NCBI RefSeq assembly: GCF_022376445.1
Contig: NW_025955208.1
Coordinates: 1-57,817 of the forward strand
DNA length: 57,817 nt
Origin: Fomitopsis serialis
Taxonomy: Eukaryota > Basidiomycota > Agaricomycetes > Polyporales > Fomitopsidaceae
Reading direction: 5' to 3'
A model generated the notes under the pieces. That model was not told where the DNA came from. It did not search any database and was given only the letters and a program-made list of their open reading frames with translations. Of the stretch, positions 1 through 10,820 are shown piece by piece (position 1 is the stretch's first letter; every line of letters starts with the position of its first letter). Both the position numbers and the translations under genes were made by a program.

Positions 1-225
1 GTGCAGCAGGAATACGCGCAGCGCTCCCAGCAGCCGCAGGGCGAGCAGGTGCAGCGGACGCAGTCCGAGTCGTCTGCGCAGCCGCGCAGCTCGGGCCACA
101 ACCGGATGTCCTCGGCGCTGCAGCTCCTCCACGCATTCCCTCTTCCGTTCAACATGCACGCGCGCGGGGCTTCGCAGACGAGGCAGCGCTGTCCGTCGGG
201 CGCGTGCCGGCCACTGCAGGTACAT
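1..225 (-). CDS. Possible 5' end of a gene running off the left edge
   Basis: An ATG at 225 opens a minus-strand frame that stays open to the window edge. Its product would be Arg/Leu-rich. A second minus-strand frame is also open and is cysteine-rich, and the plus strand is open as well, so composition alone (very GC-rich) may explain all three. I recognise no domain. A splice-donor-like GTACAT also lies at 220-225 on the plus strand, so the coding strand is not certain. Treat as a weak partial call. Confidence 0.2.
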   Translation of the reverse strand, partial: MYLQWPARARRTALPRLRSPARVHVERKRECVEELQRRGHPVVARAARLRRRLGLRPLHLLALRLLGALRVFLLH

Positions 226-3200
226 CCGAGCCTCGCTCCGCCCACCGCGGCGTATGCGCCGCAAGTGCTTGTATGAGCCTGCATCTGCATCCTATCTATT
301 CATACTCTTCGATCCTAAAATTAAGTGCGCAGCGCGTAAGGCTGCTGCGAGACGCACGCTCGTTATAGCTATCTATTCTTTTCGTTCTCACTTCGCATTC
401 TGCCAGCGCACAGCTGCCCAGCAACATTCGCATCCTGCATTGCTCCACGTACTCTAGAAGCCGCTCCCCTCCCTCTACATTACATACTGCATAATCCCCC
501 GGAGGGCCCCTGTACTGTACGCATACCGATCTTGCTTGTTTCACCTGCATTGTAACACCAGCCACTGTCTGTACCTAGATCGATCATGACAACACAACAC
601 GATAATTGTCCTTGTAACCGCACGCAAATTTTCCGTCTTGTGAGCGACAAACGTTCGACATCGGGAGCGAACGGCCCTGATTCATTGAGGTACGCCGGAG
701 CGGGACCCGGCTTGGCCGGGGAGAGGCTAAAATTCAGATCTGAGATGAGGTGGCAGCACTATTTTCGGCGCTGCGCGTCGCCGCGGCGTCGGCGTCGAGT
801 CGGCCAACGCGTGGGCTCGGTGGACTCCCGGCTCGCCCGCGGCCGACGAGTGCGGAAAACTGAAGAACAAAAGATCGGATGGTCGGGAGTCGGGACGGCG
901 CGGGAGGCTCAGGTGGACGACGCTGAGGATGCCGCTGAGGACGGTTGACAAAGCGTGACGGGCGTGACGCGGCGCGGCTGAGTGATGGTGCATTTGTCAG
1001 CGTCCCGCCGGCGTGCGATGGGGCGACGAAGCTGCGATGGCTCGCGCGTGCGCGGTGACTGAGCGGCGCACACTCATCCTGACGCGAGTTCCGGGCTCGC
1101 GGCAGCCTCGTCAGCACGGCGGCTGGCCTCTGCGCGCGTGTCCACCTCGCTCGCCCACCTTCCACTCGCCGTGGTCGTGGCGTGATGCGGGAGTCGCCAT
1201 CATGCCACCGAAGCCTCGCGCCGCGGCCTGCACAGTCAGAACGCAGGCATGGTGACTCGGAGCCAAGTCAGACGACCCCAGCGTGCGCGGGCATGCAGGG
1301 GCCTGTCAATTCGGAACCTGCGCGATTGGCTCACGTCCGCCGTCCACCACTGTCCGTCCACTGATATTCGAAACCCTCGATCCGAATGGCATGCCTTCGT
1401 AAGTTCGTCGCCCGAACTCTCCTTCATGGGCCGTGACAACTCACGGAACTCGGACTGGAGCTAGCGCCGTCGCCTTCGGTGAGCAGACCGCGAGAAACGA
1501 CACACGGGCGGCGCCCGCTCCCAGCACGAGCTGCACCGGTTGGGTTCACAGAGTTGCCGGTGCGGCTGTCACATCGCCCCCAAAAGCACTCTATTGAACT
1601 TGATGCATTCGGCCGGTCCTGTGCGCCACAGCAGCTGTCTCGTACGGCCCTGCTACTTATGGTACCTGCGTCACTCCTGTCAACGTTTCTCGGGATGCTG
1701 TCCGTTGCGCTGCGCTTACATTAATGTCTTCAACGCCTTCAGGCTGCCCGGAAGTCCTGACTCGTTGGCCTCAATCTGGTTACGACCATCATCGTCTCCC
1801 AGCGCTGTCATACTCGCCTACATTCAAAACCTGTCCCCTTCAAGTTGTGTTCATGCGTGCACTGCCACCGCACTACTCGGTCGTCTCGCTGTCCGGGATC
1901 TACGGGCTCGATGAGTCGGTGTATGCGTCTTGGCAACCGGTGTCACTTGGATTGCTATGAACCTGTCGTTCGCACAAAGTGTACAGCATCTGCAAGCGGG
2001 ATCTGTGTACCGGCAAGGCCCTTCGCAAGCATCACACCTCCAAGTCCGTATGGCTGTCCTTGGACTCGGACCAAGATTTGGCTCGCGACGGAGAACGCTG
2101 GCCCCGACAGCTTCGGTGCTTGGGTCTTTGAAGATCAAACTTTGCTTGATGTTGCACTCGCCGCCACCCCCGAGGCTGGGATCAAGGCATGCCGCGTTCC
2201 TGCAACAAGGTGGCCGCAACAAGATGTGGAGACCCCTCTTCTCACCGTCTGGGATACGAAGGGCTCAGTGACTACTGCACGACGTCCGGGCGAACGTCGG
2301 CCTTCATCAAATCGCGATCAAGAGGGCGCAGTTCATTATGAATTTGGAATTCGCCGATCCCTCCCATTGCCAACGTTCCAGTCACGATCATACTCTTCCA
2401 GGCCCTCGCCATGTGTCTGATCTTCTCTGCTGGTGCTCGCGGGAGGTCTTGTCTTGTCTGCGCAACTGCAGAGCATAGCGCCCTGAATTTGTAGGCCGCG
2501 CGTTCTGTCACTGGCGAACGATGCTGCATCCCAAGGCCCCTCCGAATCATGGCCTGTCTTTCCTCCCGGTACAGCGCGTATACAAATGTGTACTGCGTCC
2601 CACGTACGGCCACCTGCTTCCGCCGCGAACTGGTATGATGCGCCGCTGGTATCACCGGTCTCAGACCCATTTGACTGCGGGCTGTACGACGATGTTGCGC
2701 CACCTGATGGTTCTGCAGCATCGCAGCGGGGCCGGGAGAATACTGCAAAGCTCCCTACACAATGTCGGGCGGTGCCATATCGTCTTGTTCTCCGTCGGGA
2801 CAGCGGACTACGGACCCGATGGGAACGTAAGTATCGGAATGGCAGGGTCTAGTGGCCTGTGGCGCGAAGAACGCCACCACGCAAGCCGTGTCTCACCTCC
2901 TCTCTCGTCCCTGTCTCTCTGCTCAGTGCTCTTCAGGGATTTCACAGCGCATATACTCACCGTACAGCCCGTGCTAGCTACATATTAGCAGCATTCAGGT
3001 AACTATCCTTGCATAGGACTCATCTTTGTTATGACCGCTCCCGGGCCTACCGACGATATCAGACCAACTCTCATGGGGAGCCGCGGTAAAGGAATATACT
3101 TCGGAGGCCTCTCGTACAGTTTATTGCATCCCCACAACATCCTGAACTGATGCAGAAGTGGTCGGAACTTGCTGGGGCTGCAAATTTCTCGTCACAGTAG

Positions 3201-4190
3201 TCCTCATCTGGCAGGTCCCGTGTGCGGTTCACGATGCGGTTCACTGTTCAGTTTCGAGTCCCGTACCAAATTCAGGTTACGGAGGCTTTACTACTGCATA
3301 GATGATCGGAAGCCTCCGAGATGTCTCTCCTTCCTCTCGTCCTTGAGTTGCCCAGGCCGGATTTACAGAGTCCATGACCGCTGCCGAGGTGAGTTATTGG
3401 CCTTTCATGTTTACGACGCACTTTCCACTCATTCACCTCTCTTTGGTGGCGATTCGTAGAACACATCCATAACCTGGGTGTCTACTATTTCGCTTCGTGT
3501 TCTCGTAGCGACTGTCCAGACAGTGTCAGAAAAGATTGTGCACGGCCATGCGCTCTGTACTCAGTTGCGGTAGTGCGAGCTTCCATTCTGTCAATTCCCG
3601 CACCCGAGAGGCCTCAGATATCAGGCACAGCGTCATCGCAGCATGTCTTTGCCAATACTGAAGCGCTAATACATCAACCAGGTCAGCTGGTAAGTACAGT
3701 GTAATGTTCTTCCGCGTCGAGACTACGTCATTGTCGGTCATCACGTTCATTCTCCCTGCCACGCTACCGCCTGCACCAGAGTCATCGGTGCCTTCTAGAA
3801 CGTATAGCGAGAATCGACGATACGCAGTAGGATGTCTCATTTCCTGCTGGTCATATCCGACCGAGCTGACAAGTGCCTAATCACGATGACAGTACCGCAA
3901 GGCTGCGCATGAACCACCACTACTTTGCACTTCGATAGAGGCCCCAACGCACGGCCCACCTGATTCACCGAACTAGCCCCTTTGGTCGACTCGGAGCCTC
4001 TACGAATAGGAGGCATACCCGACAAAGTGGCTGGGCGAGTGCATATGAGTGTCCAGTCCCAGGACAGGGGCCCCACACGCTCTGGGCGCTAGACCTAGCA
4101 CTCCGTCTCGATCAGGCCTAATGTCGGCGCCGCACAACTTAACTAGTAGGCCGCGGACGAGATACTTTGGAGCCGGCATCTGTCGTTCCT
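226..4190. other. No gene recognised (about 4 kb)
   Basis: This stretch holds many short overlapping open frames on both strands, but none shows a recognisable motif, a consistent exon chain or paralogy to the rest of the window. From 560 to 1500 it is GC-rich, and from 1500 to 4100 it is compositionally mixed. The 120-residue frame at 586-948 and the frames at 3526-4076 (minus) are not supported by any motif. It could be degraded mobile-element or gene sequence. Confidence 0.4.
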
Positions 4191-5108
4191 ATGTCTTCCT
4201 CCCAGTCCCTCGTTCACGCCGCTGACATCGCGTCGGCGAGCGACAAGGCACCTGCATGTAGCTCATGCGGGCTCGTGCCCAAGGAAGGACAACACTATCT
4301 GGTGTGCAAACGCTGCAAGCGAACAACATACTGCAGTCAAGTTTGCCAGCAAGACGATTGGGAGTCGCATCAGTGCGTACGACTCATCCATGGTTCTTTG
4401 CGTCGTTTCACATCCATCCGCAGACTTCCCTGCTCGGACGTGGCGTACAACATGGCGCGCATCCGCGCCATCCGCACAGCGTCACCGTCGACGACTGCAG
4501 ATGTACCGTCGGCCGAGTCTCGGCTCCATCTCCTCGAGCAATTCCTAGACGCTCACACAAGAATAGTGCAACAGATCATCCCCGTCGCCACGCATCATCG
4601 CGGACGGTTCGACTACTTGGGCGAGTATGTCGTCATCAGACTTGCGTACCGGAACGATTGCGGCGGCAATCCCAGTCGGTCATATCGCGTTGATTCCACC
4701 GAGTTCCTGCGCATACCCGCCGCCTGCGAGCGATATCCCCACCTACGAGGACGCATGGAGCATTGGTTTAGCTTGAAAGGAGACGAATACCGGGCCAGGA
4801 GAGGCTTCCTAGGGTTCGTACACATCCTCTGGGTGGCCGACGACGACGGCTTCGTGGTGTGGCAAGCGCTGCCCGACTACGAAGTGTCACCTCTTCAAGC
4901 CAGCGCTATGCGGCAAGCTGACGGCAGCGATTGGCTGGCACCTCTACGGTGGGCGGCGGAGAATGGCTTCGTTTACCGGCATCCCCGTCCTGGCTTTCCC
5001 TTCCCTCTCATGGGGCATCTGCAGAAGAAAGGCGTAGGGTGGCAGTGGCAGCCGTTCTCCCATGCCCAACTGGTCGCCATGGGCAGCGACGGAGTCGCGC
5101 TCTTATAA
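4191..5108 (+). CDS. MYND-type zinc-finger protein
   Basis: Single-exon protein of about 305 residues. The first in-frame ATG is at 4191; an upstream TTG is not a likely start in a fungus. Residues about 23-62 form a MYND finger: CSSC, then CKRC, then YCSQVC, QQDDW and SHQC, giving the usual C-x2-C ... C-x2-C ... C-x3-C ... H-x-x-C zinc ligands. MYND fingers normally bind proline-rich peptides of partner proteins. The rest (residues about 100-305) has no named domain but contains a block with NDCGGNPSRSY and a W-rich end (GWQWQPF). A minus-strand relic at 44.7-45.4 kb has the same C-terminal block but no finger, so this is a small local family. The next gene, at 5.6-6.7 kb, converges on it. 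The MYND call is firm; the function is unknown. Confidence 0.85.
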   Translation: MSSSQSLVHAADIASASDKAPACSSCGLVPKEGQHYLVCKRCKRTTYCSQVCQQDDWESHQCVRLIHGSLRRFTSIRRLPCSDVAYNMARIRAIRTASPSTTADVPSAESRLHLLEQFLDAHTRIVQQIIPVATHHRGRFDYLGEYVVIRLAYRNDCGGNPSRSYRVDSTEFLRIPAACERYPHLRGRMEHWFSLKGDEYRARRGFLGFVHILWVADDDGFVVWQALPDYEVSPLQASAMRQADGSDWLAPLRWAAENGFVYRHPRPGFPFPLMGHLQKKGVGWQWQPFSHAQLVAMGSDGVALL

Positions 5109-5642
5109 AGGGGCTATTAGTGCGTACTGTCGACTTCGAGTGTGGCTTTTATTGATTACCCGACATCAGAGCCTCCCTACTCGGCGTATGTTGTTTGTGC
5201 GGCCCCGTCGCTGGGTGATATTTGGATCCCTGGGCATTGCGGGTATGTCTATTACTGTATGTTCGACGTCTATGCATTGGCTTCTGGCATCATGATGGCC
5301 GAGCACGGATGGCCGACTCACTCGCCGCGCAATTGCGAGAGTACGCGAAGGATAGCGTCGTAAGTCAACCCGATATTGCGCTATGACATTGACACGTTGG
5401 ACGCTGAAGTGGTCGGTCGCGCATGGTTGCTTGTGCTGACTGCAGGGATGTCAGGTTTCTAGCATTCTTGTCACTCGTAGTAGAGGCCGTGACGCGCACC
5501 TGACTAGATCATGTCAATATCATTCAGGTGTAGGCCTCGGGAGCAACTCTGTACTCTTGGTTCCGATACTATACAAATGTTTGCCTACTCAATCATTGCG
5601 CGTGCGACGAAACGTTACAACTGTATACATAGCTCGAAACCA
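5109..5642. other. Intergenic, nothing recognised
   Basis: About 530 bases between the convergent 3' ends of the MYND gene and GTPase gene A. Short open frames only, with no motif or repeat seen. Confidence 0.5.
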
Positions 5643-6698
5643 TCAATCCCTGGACTTCAGGAGCGGCGTGACTTCAGCTACGCTACTGGAGTCAAAATTC
5701 AACACCCGTCTGCGACGTACATCTTCGCAAATATCTCCCAATAGCTCCCATTCATGAAAGTTACCCCGCGGCAGCTTGGCCTCTCCAGAGCCAACCTGCG
5801 TTCCGCTGCCGTTGATGACAGCGTGAAGAACAAACTCCTCGACGAAGTACACCGGCTGTGCTGGAAGCCCGGCGTCCTTCAGCGCCTCCTCGACAGCTTC
5901 CTTCGTGGGTCGCATGTAGTGACTACGAGCGTTCTGCCACAACGCCGAATTCTGACCGATCTTGACCCGTTGACTCCTCGAGCCATCCGGGAAAAGGGCG
6001 ACCAACAAACGATCAGTGTGCTTGCCTGCACAGACGATGTATGACGGTATGTCGAAGTGCGCACAGCCCTCTAGGATGGCCAGATCCGACTTCGTGAATG
6101 AGCCTTCCTGGTCAAGCAAAACCAGGAATGCGTCAAAGAAATAGAAGCCCTTGTCCTTGAAGAATTGCCAGCCCGGGACTGACAGCTTCTCCAAAGTGGG
6201 GATAAGGTGAAAGACGACGGGGTGGTCGAGGCTGGTGAAACGATGTGTGCCAGCCGCTGTGGTCACGGAGGTGCTGATCATGTCCGGATCGCCTTTGTGC
6301 GCATTCCTACGACCGAGGGAGGCGCTCAGGAGCGAGAGCCTGTCCTTCGCGGTACAGCCGGTGATCGCGAAGTGGGCGAGGTGCTGTTTGTACCCCAGAC
6401 GCACGAATGCGGCTTCGAACTCGCTCACTGTCGGTACTTCGACAGGTCGAATAGATCGGGTAGGCAGCGACGTCCACATCCCAAAGACTTGTCCCTCAAG
6501 CCCCTCGATTACTCCTCGTGGTTTCTCTGCCAGTACCATGAGTCTTCGCTGCCCCTGCCTTCCACGCGATGTCACCCGGGCGCTGCGTCCCCGGGCGTGC
6601 GTTACGATCAGCTCCTTCAGCTGCTCTAAAGTTGGGTTCGGCCCCATCTCCTCAGAGCAGGCGGCATCGACGATGGCTCTGCTAGATGCACTACCCAT
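5643..6698 (-). CDS. IRG-like pseudo-GTPase A (P-loop lost)
   Basis: Single open frame of 351 residues from the ATG at 6698. This start is chosen because the next paralogue begins with the same MGxASSRAIV, and the 24 residues upstream are not conserved. G2 and S6 fit an N-myristoylation signal. Residues 18-30 carry the family NP motif (MGPNPTL). The G domain starts near residue 108 (HFAITG), but where relatives have G-x4-GKSS this protein has GCTAKDRLS (residues 114-122), with no lysine or Walker serine. The switch motif WYDVPGAGT is replaced by FHLIPTLEK. The rest of the fold (QEGSFTKSDLAILEGC, DIPSYIV, helical tail ending EDVRRRRV) is retained, so it is a nucleotide-binding-deficient paralogue rather than random decay. 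Its nearest relative is gene B. A TATATA lies at 6944-6949, about 245 bases upstream. Confidence 0.85.
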   Translation of the reverse strand: MGSASSRAIVDAACSEEMGPNPTLEQLKELIVTHARGRSARVTSRGRQGQRRLMVLAEKPRGVIEGLEGQVFGMWTSLPTRSIRPVEVPTVSEFEAAFVRLGYKQHLAHFAITGCTAKDRLSLLSASLGRRNAHKGDPDMISTSVTTAAGTHRFTSLDHPVVFHLIPTLEKLSVPGWQFFKDKGFYFFDAFLVLLDQEGSFTKSDLAILEGCAHFDIPSYIVCAGKHTDRLLVALFPDGSRSQRVKIGQNSALWQNARSHYMRPTKEAVEEALKDAGLPAQPVYFVEEFVLHAVINGSGTQVGSGEAKLPRGNFHEWELLGDICEDVRRRRVLNFDSSSVAEVTPLLKSRD

Positions 6699-6905
6699 CC
6701 TTTGGGCCGGGCTTCTCCGAACTGGCATAACGTGTAAGTGATTAACCATTGCCAGTGAGGCCTCCTGCAACGGACGTACAGAAAGATCACCTTTGCTATG
6801 GGTACTGCTTGTGGTGAGCTAGAACGAGCTTGAATGTGGAGAGTCTCGGGGAGATGGCGCACCCTGAATCTGCGGAGTCGCAACTCATATTAAGGTTGTT
6901 CACTG

Positions 6906-6916
6906 AACCTTAAACG
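6906..6916 (-). promoter_or_regulatory. Shared upstream element of genes A-C (copy A)
   Basis: The plus strand reads AACCTTAAACG, 208 bases upstream of the gene A start. Near-identical 11-mers lie upstream of genes B and C at 212 and 168 bases. It may be a transcription-factor site or simply retained promoter homology. Confidence 0.35.
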
Positions 6917-7741
6917 GACCTACGTATACTGTCCATGCCGCCATATATAGTACATCCTGATTCCTCACTTGCAAAGGCCCACGGCGTAGTAGATTCCCTT
7001 GATAATACTGGGAGTCGGAGGCGGATACCGGGCAATGAGGAGTATGTTATGCATCTATGCATCAGCTTGGGGCGTTACTAGAACGGCTAGTTCATTCCCT
7101 GCCACGGCTCCTAAAGAGTGAGAGTACACTGTGAAGGACTTGATAGTAATAGTACTTAGCCTCCAGATCCATTGGGCGTTCAAGTGGTTGGCTACGCATG
7201 ATGATCGATGAATGCTTGCACTTGCGGGGGCGGCCTTCCGAGTTTCTATATACGATCGCAGTGGAGGCGGTCTGGTCCGAGTCGCGCACAACGGGCGTGA
7301 ATGAACCCGAAAAGGTTCGAAGGCTTAGATGGAGGCTGCGCAAGTGAAGTACTGCAGCAATACTGTACAGAGCCGCGCCGCCGCACTGGTAACTTAGCCT
7401 AACACCTGAGAGGAGGAGGTAATTGGCATGTCACGCCGGCGGTGGTGGGCGCTGGGCCCGTTCCGTCTGTCTGGTACATACTACTACTTATAAGGTCCCC
7501 CACACTGCTAGCACTGAGTGCTGAGTACTGACTGAGCAGTCGGACTAGTACTAGTATGTCACAAACGACAAGTGACATACAGATGTGTACCGTCGCACCA
7601 GCTCGGCCCTGCCCATGTGTGTCGAGCAGACTCGGTCAATTGGAAAAATCGATGCTACTGTACAAACGCTTGACCTCCGCTTCACCGCGACAATTGTACA
7701 TAACGTGCCATGTGTGGATGCAGTACCCGGAGACGAGAACG
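6917..7741. other. Intergenic between genes A and B
   Basis: Promoter side of gene A and downstream side of gene B, about 800 bases. No motif-bearing open frame is seen. The first 250 bases upstream of gene A resemble the region upstream of gene B, as expected for a tandem duplicate. Confidence 0.5.
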
Positions 7742-8869
7742 TTAGTGGTTCATAGATATGAGGAGGACATTGCCCGTGTTTGTAAATGAGTCATGACCGA
7801 GCACACGTCTGCAACGTACATCTTCGCACACATCTCCCAATAGCTCCCATTCGTCAAAATTAGCAACGCCGGGCATTGGCTTCGTTTCTCTCCTGGTAGC
7901 CTGCCTGCCGAGACCTTTGATGGTAGCGTAAAGGGTTTTTCTGAAGCTGATTAGCCACTGCCAGCACCCTTTGCCGCTGATGATATCGTGGAGAGTGGAC
8001 TCCTCGACGAAGTAGACCGACTGTGCTGGAAGCTCGGCGTATCTCAGCGCCTTCTCGACAGCCGCTTCGGTGGATCGCATATAGCGACTACGAGCGTTCT
8101 GCGAGAATGCCGGATTATTATGACCGGTCCTGATCCGCTGGCTCCTTGCGCCATTGGCACTGGAACCAAGGGTGGTCAACACACGGTCAGTGTGCGCGCC
8201 TGCACAGACGATGTATGACGGTATGTCGAAATGCGCACAGCCCTCTAGGATGGCCAGATCCGACTTCGTGAATGAGCCTTCCTGGTCAAGCAAGACCACG
8301 AAAGCATCAAAGAGGTAGAACCCCTTGTCCTTGAAGAATCGCCAGTTCGGAACTGACAGCGTCTCCAAGGTGGGGATAAGGTGGAAGACGACGAGGTTGT
8401 CGCGGCTGGTAAAACGATGTGTGCCGATCGCTGTGGTCTCAGAGGGGTCCGGATCGCCTTTGTACGCATCCCTACGACCGAGGAAGGCGTTCAGGAGCGA
8501 GAGCCTGTCCCTCCAGGTAGCGCCAGCGATCGCGAAGTGGACGAGGTCCTTCTCGTACCCAAGACGCACACAAGCGGCTATGTACTCGTCCATGGACGGT
8601 ACTTCCACGGGTCGAATGGATCTAGGAGGCACCGGGGACTGCATTACTCCAAGGATACGGCCTTCATGGCCTGCGACTGTTGGTTGCTCTGCCAGCGTCA
8701 TGAGCCTATGCAGCCCCCGCCTCTTTCGTGGCAAAATCAGCTCCGCGCGGCGCTCCTGGATTTGCTCGTTGATCAGCTCTTCTAGCTGCACCAACGTAGG
8801 GTTCGGCCCCATTTTCTCGGACCGAGCGGCATCGACGTCGACGATGGCTCTGCTAGATGCAGTACCCAT
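7742..8869 (-). CDS. IRG-like pseudo-GTPase B (P-loop lost)
   Basis: Open frame of 375 residues from the ATG at 8869. It begins MGTASSR, a predicted N-myristoylation site, and continues with the NP motif (GPNPTL). The P-loop position reads GATWRDRLS (residues 116-124) and the switch motif reads FHLIPTLET, so catalytic G1 and G3 elements are missing, as in gene A. Long blocks are nearly identical to A, showing recent tandem duplication. The frame carries 21 residues absent from A near its end. These match a 63-nt segment (7905-7967) that starts GT, ends AG, contains a CTAAT branch-like site and leaves the frame intact, so a cryptic or retained intron is likely. With it removed the protein is 354 residues and aligns with A. 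The C-terminus keeps DEWELL and EDVRCRRV. Confidence 0.85.
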   Translation of the reverse strand: MGTASSRAIVDVDAARSEKMGPNPTLVQLEELINEQIQERRAELILPRKRRGLHRLMTLAEQPTVAGHEGRILGVMQSPVPPRSIRPVEVPSMDEYIAACVRLGYEKDLVHFAIAGATWRDRLSLLNAFLGRRDAYKGDPDPSETTAIGTHRFTSRDNLVVFHLIPTLETLSVPNWRFFKDKGFYLFDAFVVLLDQEGSFTKSDLAILEGCAHFDIPSYIVCAGAHTDRVLTTLGSSANGARSQRIRTGHNNPAFSQNARSRYMRSTEAAVEKALRYAELPAQSVYFVEESTLHDIISGKGCWQWLISFRKTLYATIKGLGRQATRRETKPMPGVANFDEWELLGDVCEDVRCRRVLGHDSFTNTGNVLLISMNH

Positions 8870-9486
8870 GCCTTGAGCTTTTAACTGCTTAGGCTACAGA
8901 ACGTATAAGCGACCATCTATTCAGGCATTCTGTATGTTACGCACCGGGAGACCAGCTTTGCCGTAGGCAACGGCGAGTTGGTGGGAGAGATATGGAGGGT
9001 GGTCGTGGAGATTGGGCAGCCTGAGTTTGCAGGAACGGCCCGCTAACGCACTCACAGTTCACGGGCATATCTAGGTTTCAAACCTTAAATGAGCATACCG
9101 TCAGTACCACTGCCGTATGAGGTTGAAGAAGCTCTGAAGGTTTGCATCTAGACGAGAGGAAGCGCCGCCCCATGGTCTTGCCACAACAGCGTCTTGAACT
9201 CTACGTCTATACGTAACTGTCTATACTTACATATCTTCACCTTCGCCGAGAAATTCGTGGCCGGTCCCATGTCCATGGTGCCAAGAGCCCGGAAATCAAA
9301 TGGACTACGCTGAGGAACTGCCGTTATTACTGTGAACTCTGACGAAACATCGTCACAACAAGACGTGCTTACTATCATACGGAACTTCCGCTGCGGCGGT
9401 ACACACTGAATGTGGAAAATGACCTGACAGCACAACTGCATCATACACGACATACGCCACTGAACTGATGGGTACCACCCTGAAAG
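8870..9486. other. Intergenic between genes B and C
   Basis: Contains the gene B promoter and the gene C 3' flank. A 101-residue minus-strand open frame (9148-9453) has no motif or paralogue and is not called. Confidence 0.5.
9081..9091 (-). promoter_or_regulatory. Shared upstream element of genes A-C (copy B)
   Basis: The plus strand reads AACCTTAAATG, 212 bases upstream of the gene B start. Confidence 0.35.
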
Positions 9487-10653
9487 TTAAGACTCGAAAT
9501 CCTCAACGACGCGCCTACGGCGTGCCTCATCAAGGATATCCCTCAACAACCTCCACTCATCAAAGTCATCGCGGCTCGGCTCGGACTGTCCTCTGATGAT
9601 GGGTCGAAGGTTATCCTTGTCTACGATGTAAACCCGCTGCGCAGGAAGGCCAGCCTCCTTGAGGTTCTTCTTGACATCGCTTCGTGTGTCCTGAACGAAC
9701 TTGTCGCGAGCTGCGTACCAAAGTGGCTGCCCGCGCACGTCACGACCAGCTTTCCCAGCGTCAGCAGCGTAGTCACTGAGACTGATGTCGGTCATGACGT
9801 TGCGAACGTGCTGGAGCGCCTTGGAGCGGACGATGTACGTGGGGATATTGAAGCGTTCCGAGTTCTTCAATATCGCGATGTCCGTCTCCGTGAAGCGGTT
9901 GTCGAACAGGACAATGATGGCGTCAAACGCATACAGCGCTTGGTCGCTGAAGTACTGCCAGCCCGGGACGGACAACGTCCCCGCACCGGGGACGTCGTAC
10001 CAGACGAAGGGGTTGTCGAGATTGGGGTCGGCGTACCGCGTGATCTCCTTCGTCGTCTCGGAGGTGCCAGTTGGGGCAGCGCCCCTGTCCGCATTCCTCC
10101 GGCCGAGGAAGGCGTTCAGGAGCGAGGACTTGCCGCTCCCAGCAACGCCGGCAATCGCGAAGTGGATGTAGCCCTCTTCGTACTGCAGGAGTTGCTTGGC
10201 AGCCTCGTACTCTCCCTCGGTGGGCACCTTGATAGGCCTAATGGGCCTCTGCTGGCGCTGCTCCGCCTCGCGCGCTGCCTTATCGGCGGCAACATGCATT
10301 TCCTCCGCACGCAGCTGCTCCCGGCGCGCGCGGCGCAACGCTTCCCGACCATCCATACGTTCCTTCCAGTACTGTTCCGCCCTGTCCTCCGCCTGCTCAG
10401 CCCGACCGGTTCGTCGCAGCGTCTCGCGTGCGTTCATGCGTTCCTGAAAGAACCGTTCGGAGTAGTACTCCGCCGCGGTCGACTGATCAGCTGTCTTGGT
10501 CTTGGGCTTGGGCTCTGGCGCACGTTGGTGTATGAGCACCTTCAGCTGCGACATGGTAGGGTTCAGCTCCATCTTCTCAGAGCGGAAGGCGTTGCGGATC
10601 GTTTCGAAGGCTCGTTTGGCTGCACTACCAACCGCGCTGACTGCGTTGCCCAT
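9487..10653 (-). CDS. IRG-like GTPase C, intact
   Basis: 388 residues from the ATG at 10653, preferred over an ATG nine codons upstream because it gives MGNAVS, the same N-myristoylation-type start as gene E. Order: acylation signal; amphipathic stretch (residues 7-24); NP motif (residues 31-36); charged helical region rich in R, E and A (about 60-135); conserved RPIKVPT linker; G domain with G169-VAGSGKSS-177, TGTSETT, and WYDVPGAGT (D220, G223); then DNRFTETDIAIL; then IVRSK where classical GTPases have NKxD; helical tail ending DEARRRRVVED. All elements for nucleotide binding are present, unlike its neighbours A and B, with which it shares the NP-motif subfamily. TATATA lies at 10791-10796. 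Family assignment rests on motif order and similarity to IRG/IIGP proteins; no search was run. Confidence 0.9.
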   Translation of the reverse strand: MGNAVSAVGSAAKRAFETIRNAFRSEKMELNPTMSQLKVLIHQRAPEPKPKTKTADQSTAAEYYSERFFQERMNARETLRRTGRAEQAEDRAEQYWKERMDGREALRRARREQLRAEEMHVAADKAAREAEQRQQRPIRPIKVPTEGEYEAAKQLLQYEEGYIHFAIAGVAGSGKSSLLNAFLGRRNADRGAAPTGTSETTKEITRYADPNLDNPFVWYDVPGAGTLSVPGWQYFSDQALYAFDAIIVLFDNRFTETDIAILKNSERFNIPTYIVRSKALQHVRNVMTDISLSDYAADAGKAGRDVRGQPLWYAARDKFVQDTRSDVKKNLKEAGLPAQRVYIVDKDNLRPIIRGQSEPSRDDFDEWRLLRDILDEARRRRVVEDFES

Positions 10654-10790
10654 AATCCCTGTGGTGGGCTGCGGTGACACAGGACGATTCTAGCATATAA
10701 TCATCAACAAAGTAAGCACACTTACCGGTAGGCTCGAGTTGCTACCTGCCAGTGAGCAGAGACGGGGGTTCACCGGCAGATAAGGCCACC

Positions 10791-10796
10791 TATATA
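10791..10796 (-). promoter_or_regulatory. TATA-like box of gene C
   Basis: TATATA 138 bases upstream of the gene C start codon, followed by a GC-rich run, at a distance that fits a fungal core promoter. Confidence 0.4.
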
Positions 10797-10820
10797 GAGG
10801 TCCCGCTGACGTACATCAAA

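Noticed and set aside
586..948. 120-codon open frame on the plus strand
   Set aside because: GC-rich stretch with long open frames on both strands, no motif, no paralogue and biased toward Arg and Gly as expected from composition.
10497..10680. Upstream ATG of gene C at 10680
   Set aside because: The nine extra residues are not conserved and would hide the MGNAVS signal shared with gene E.
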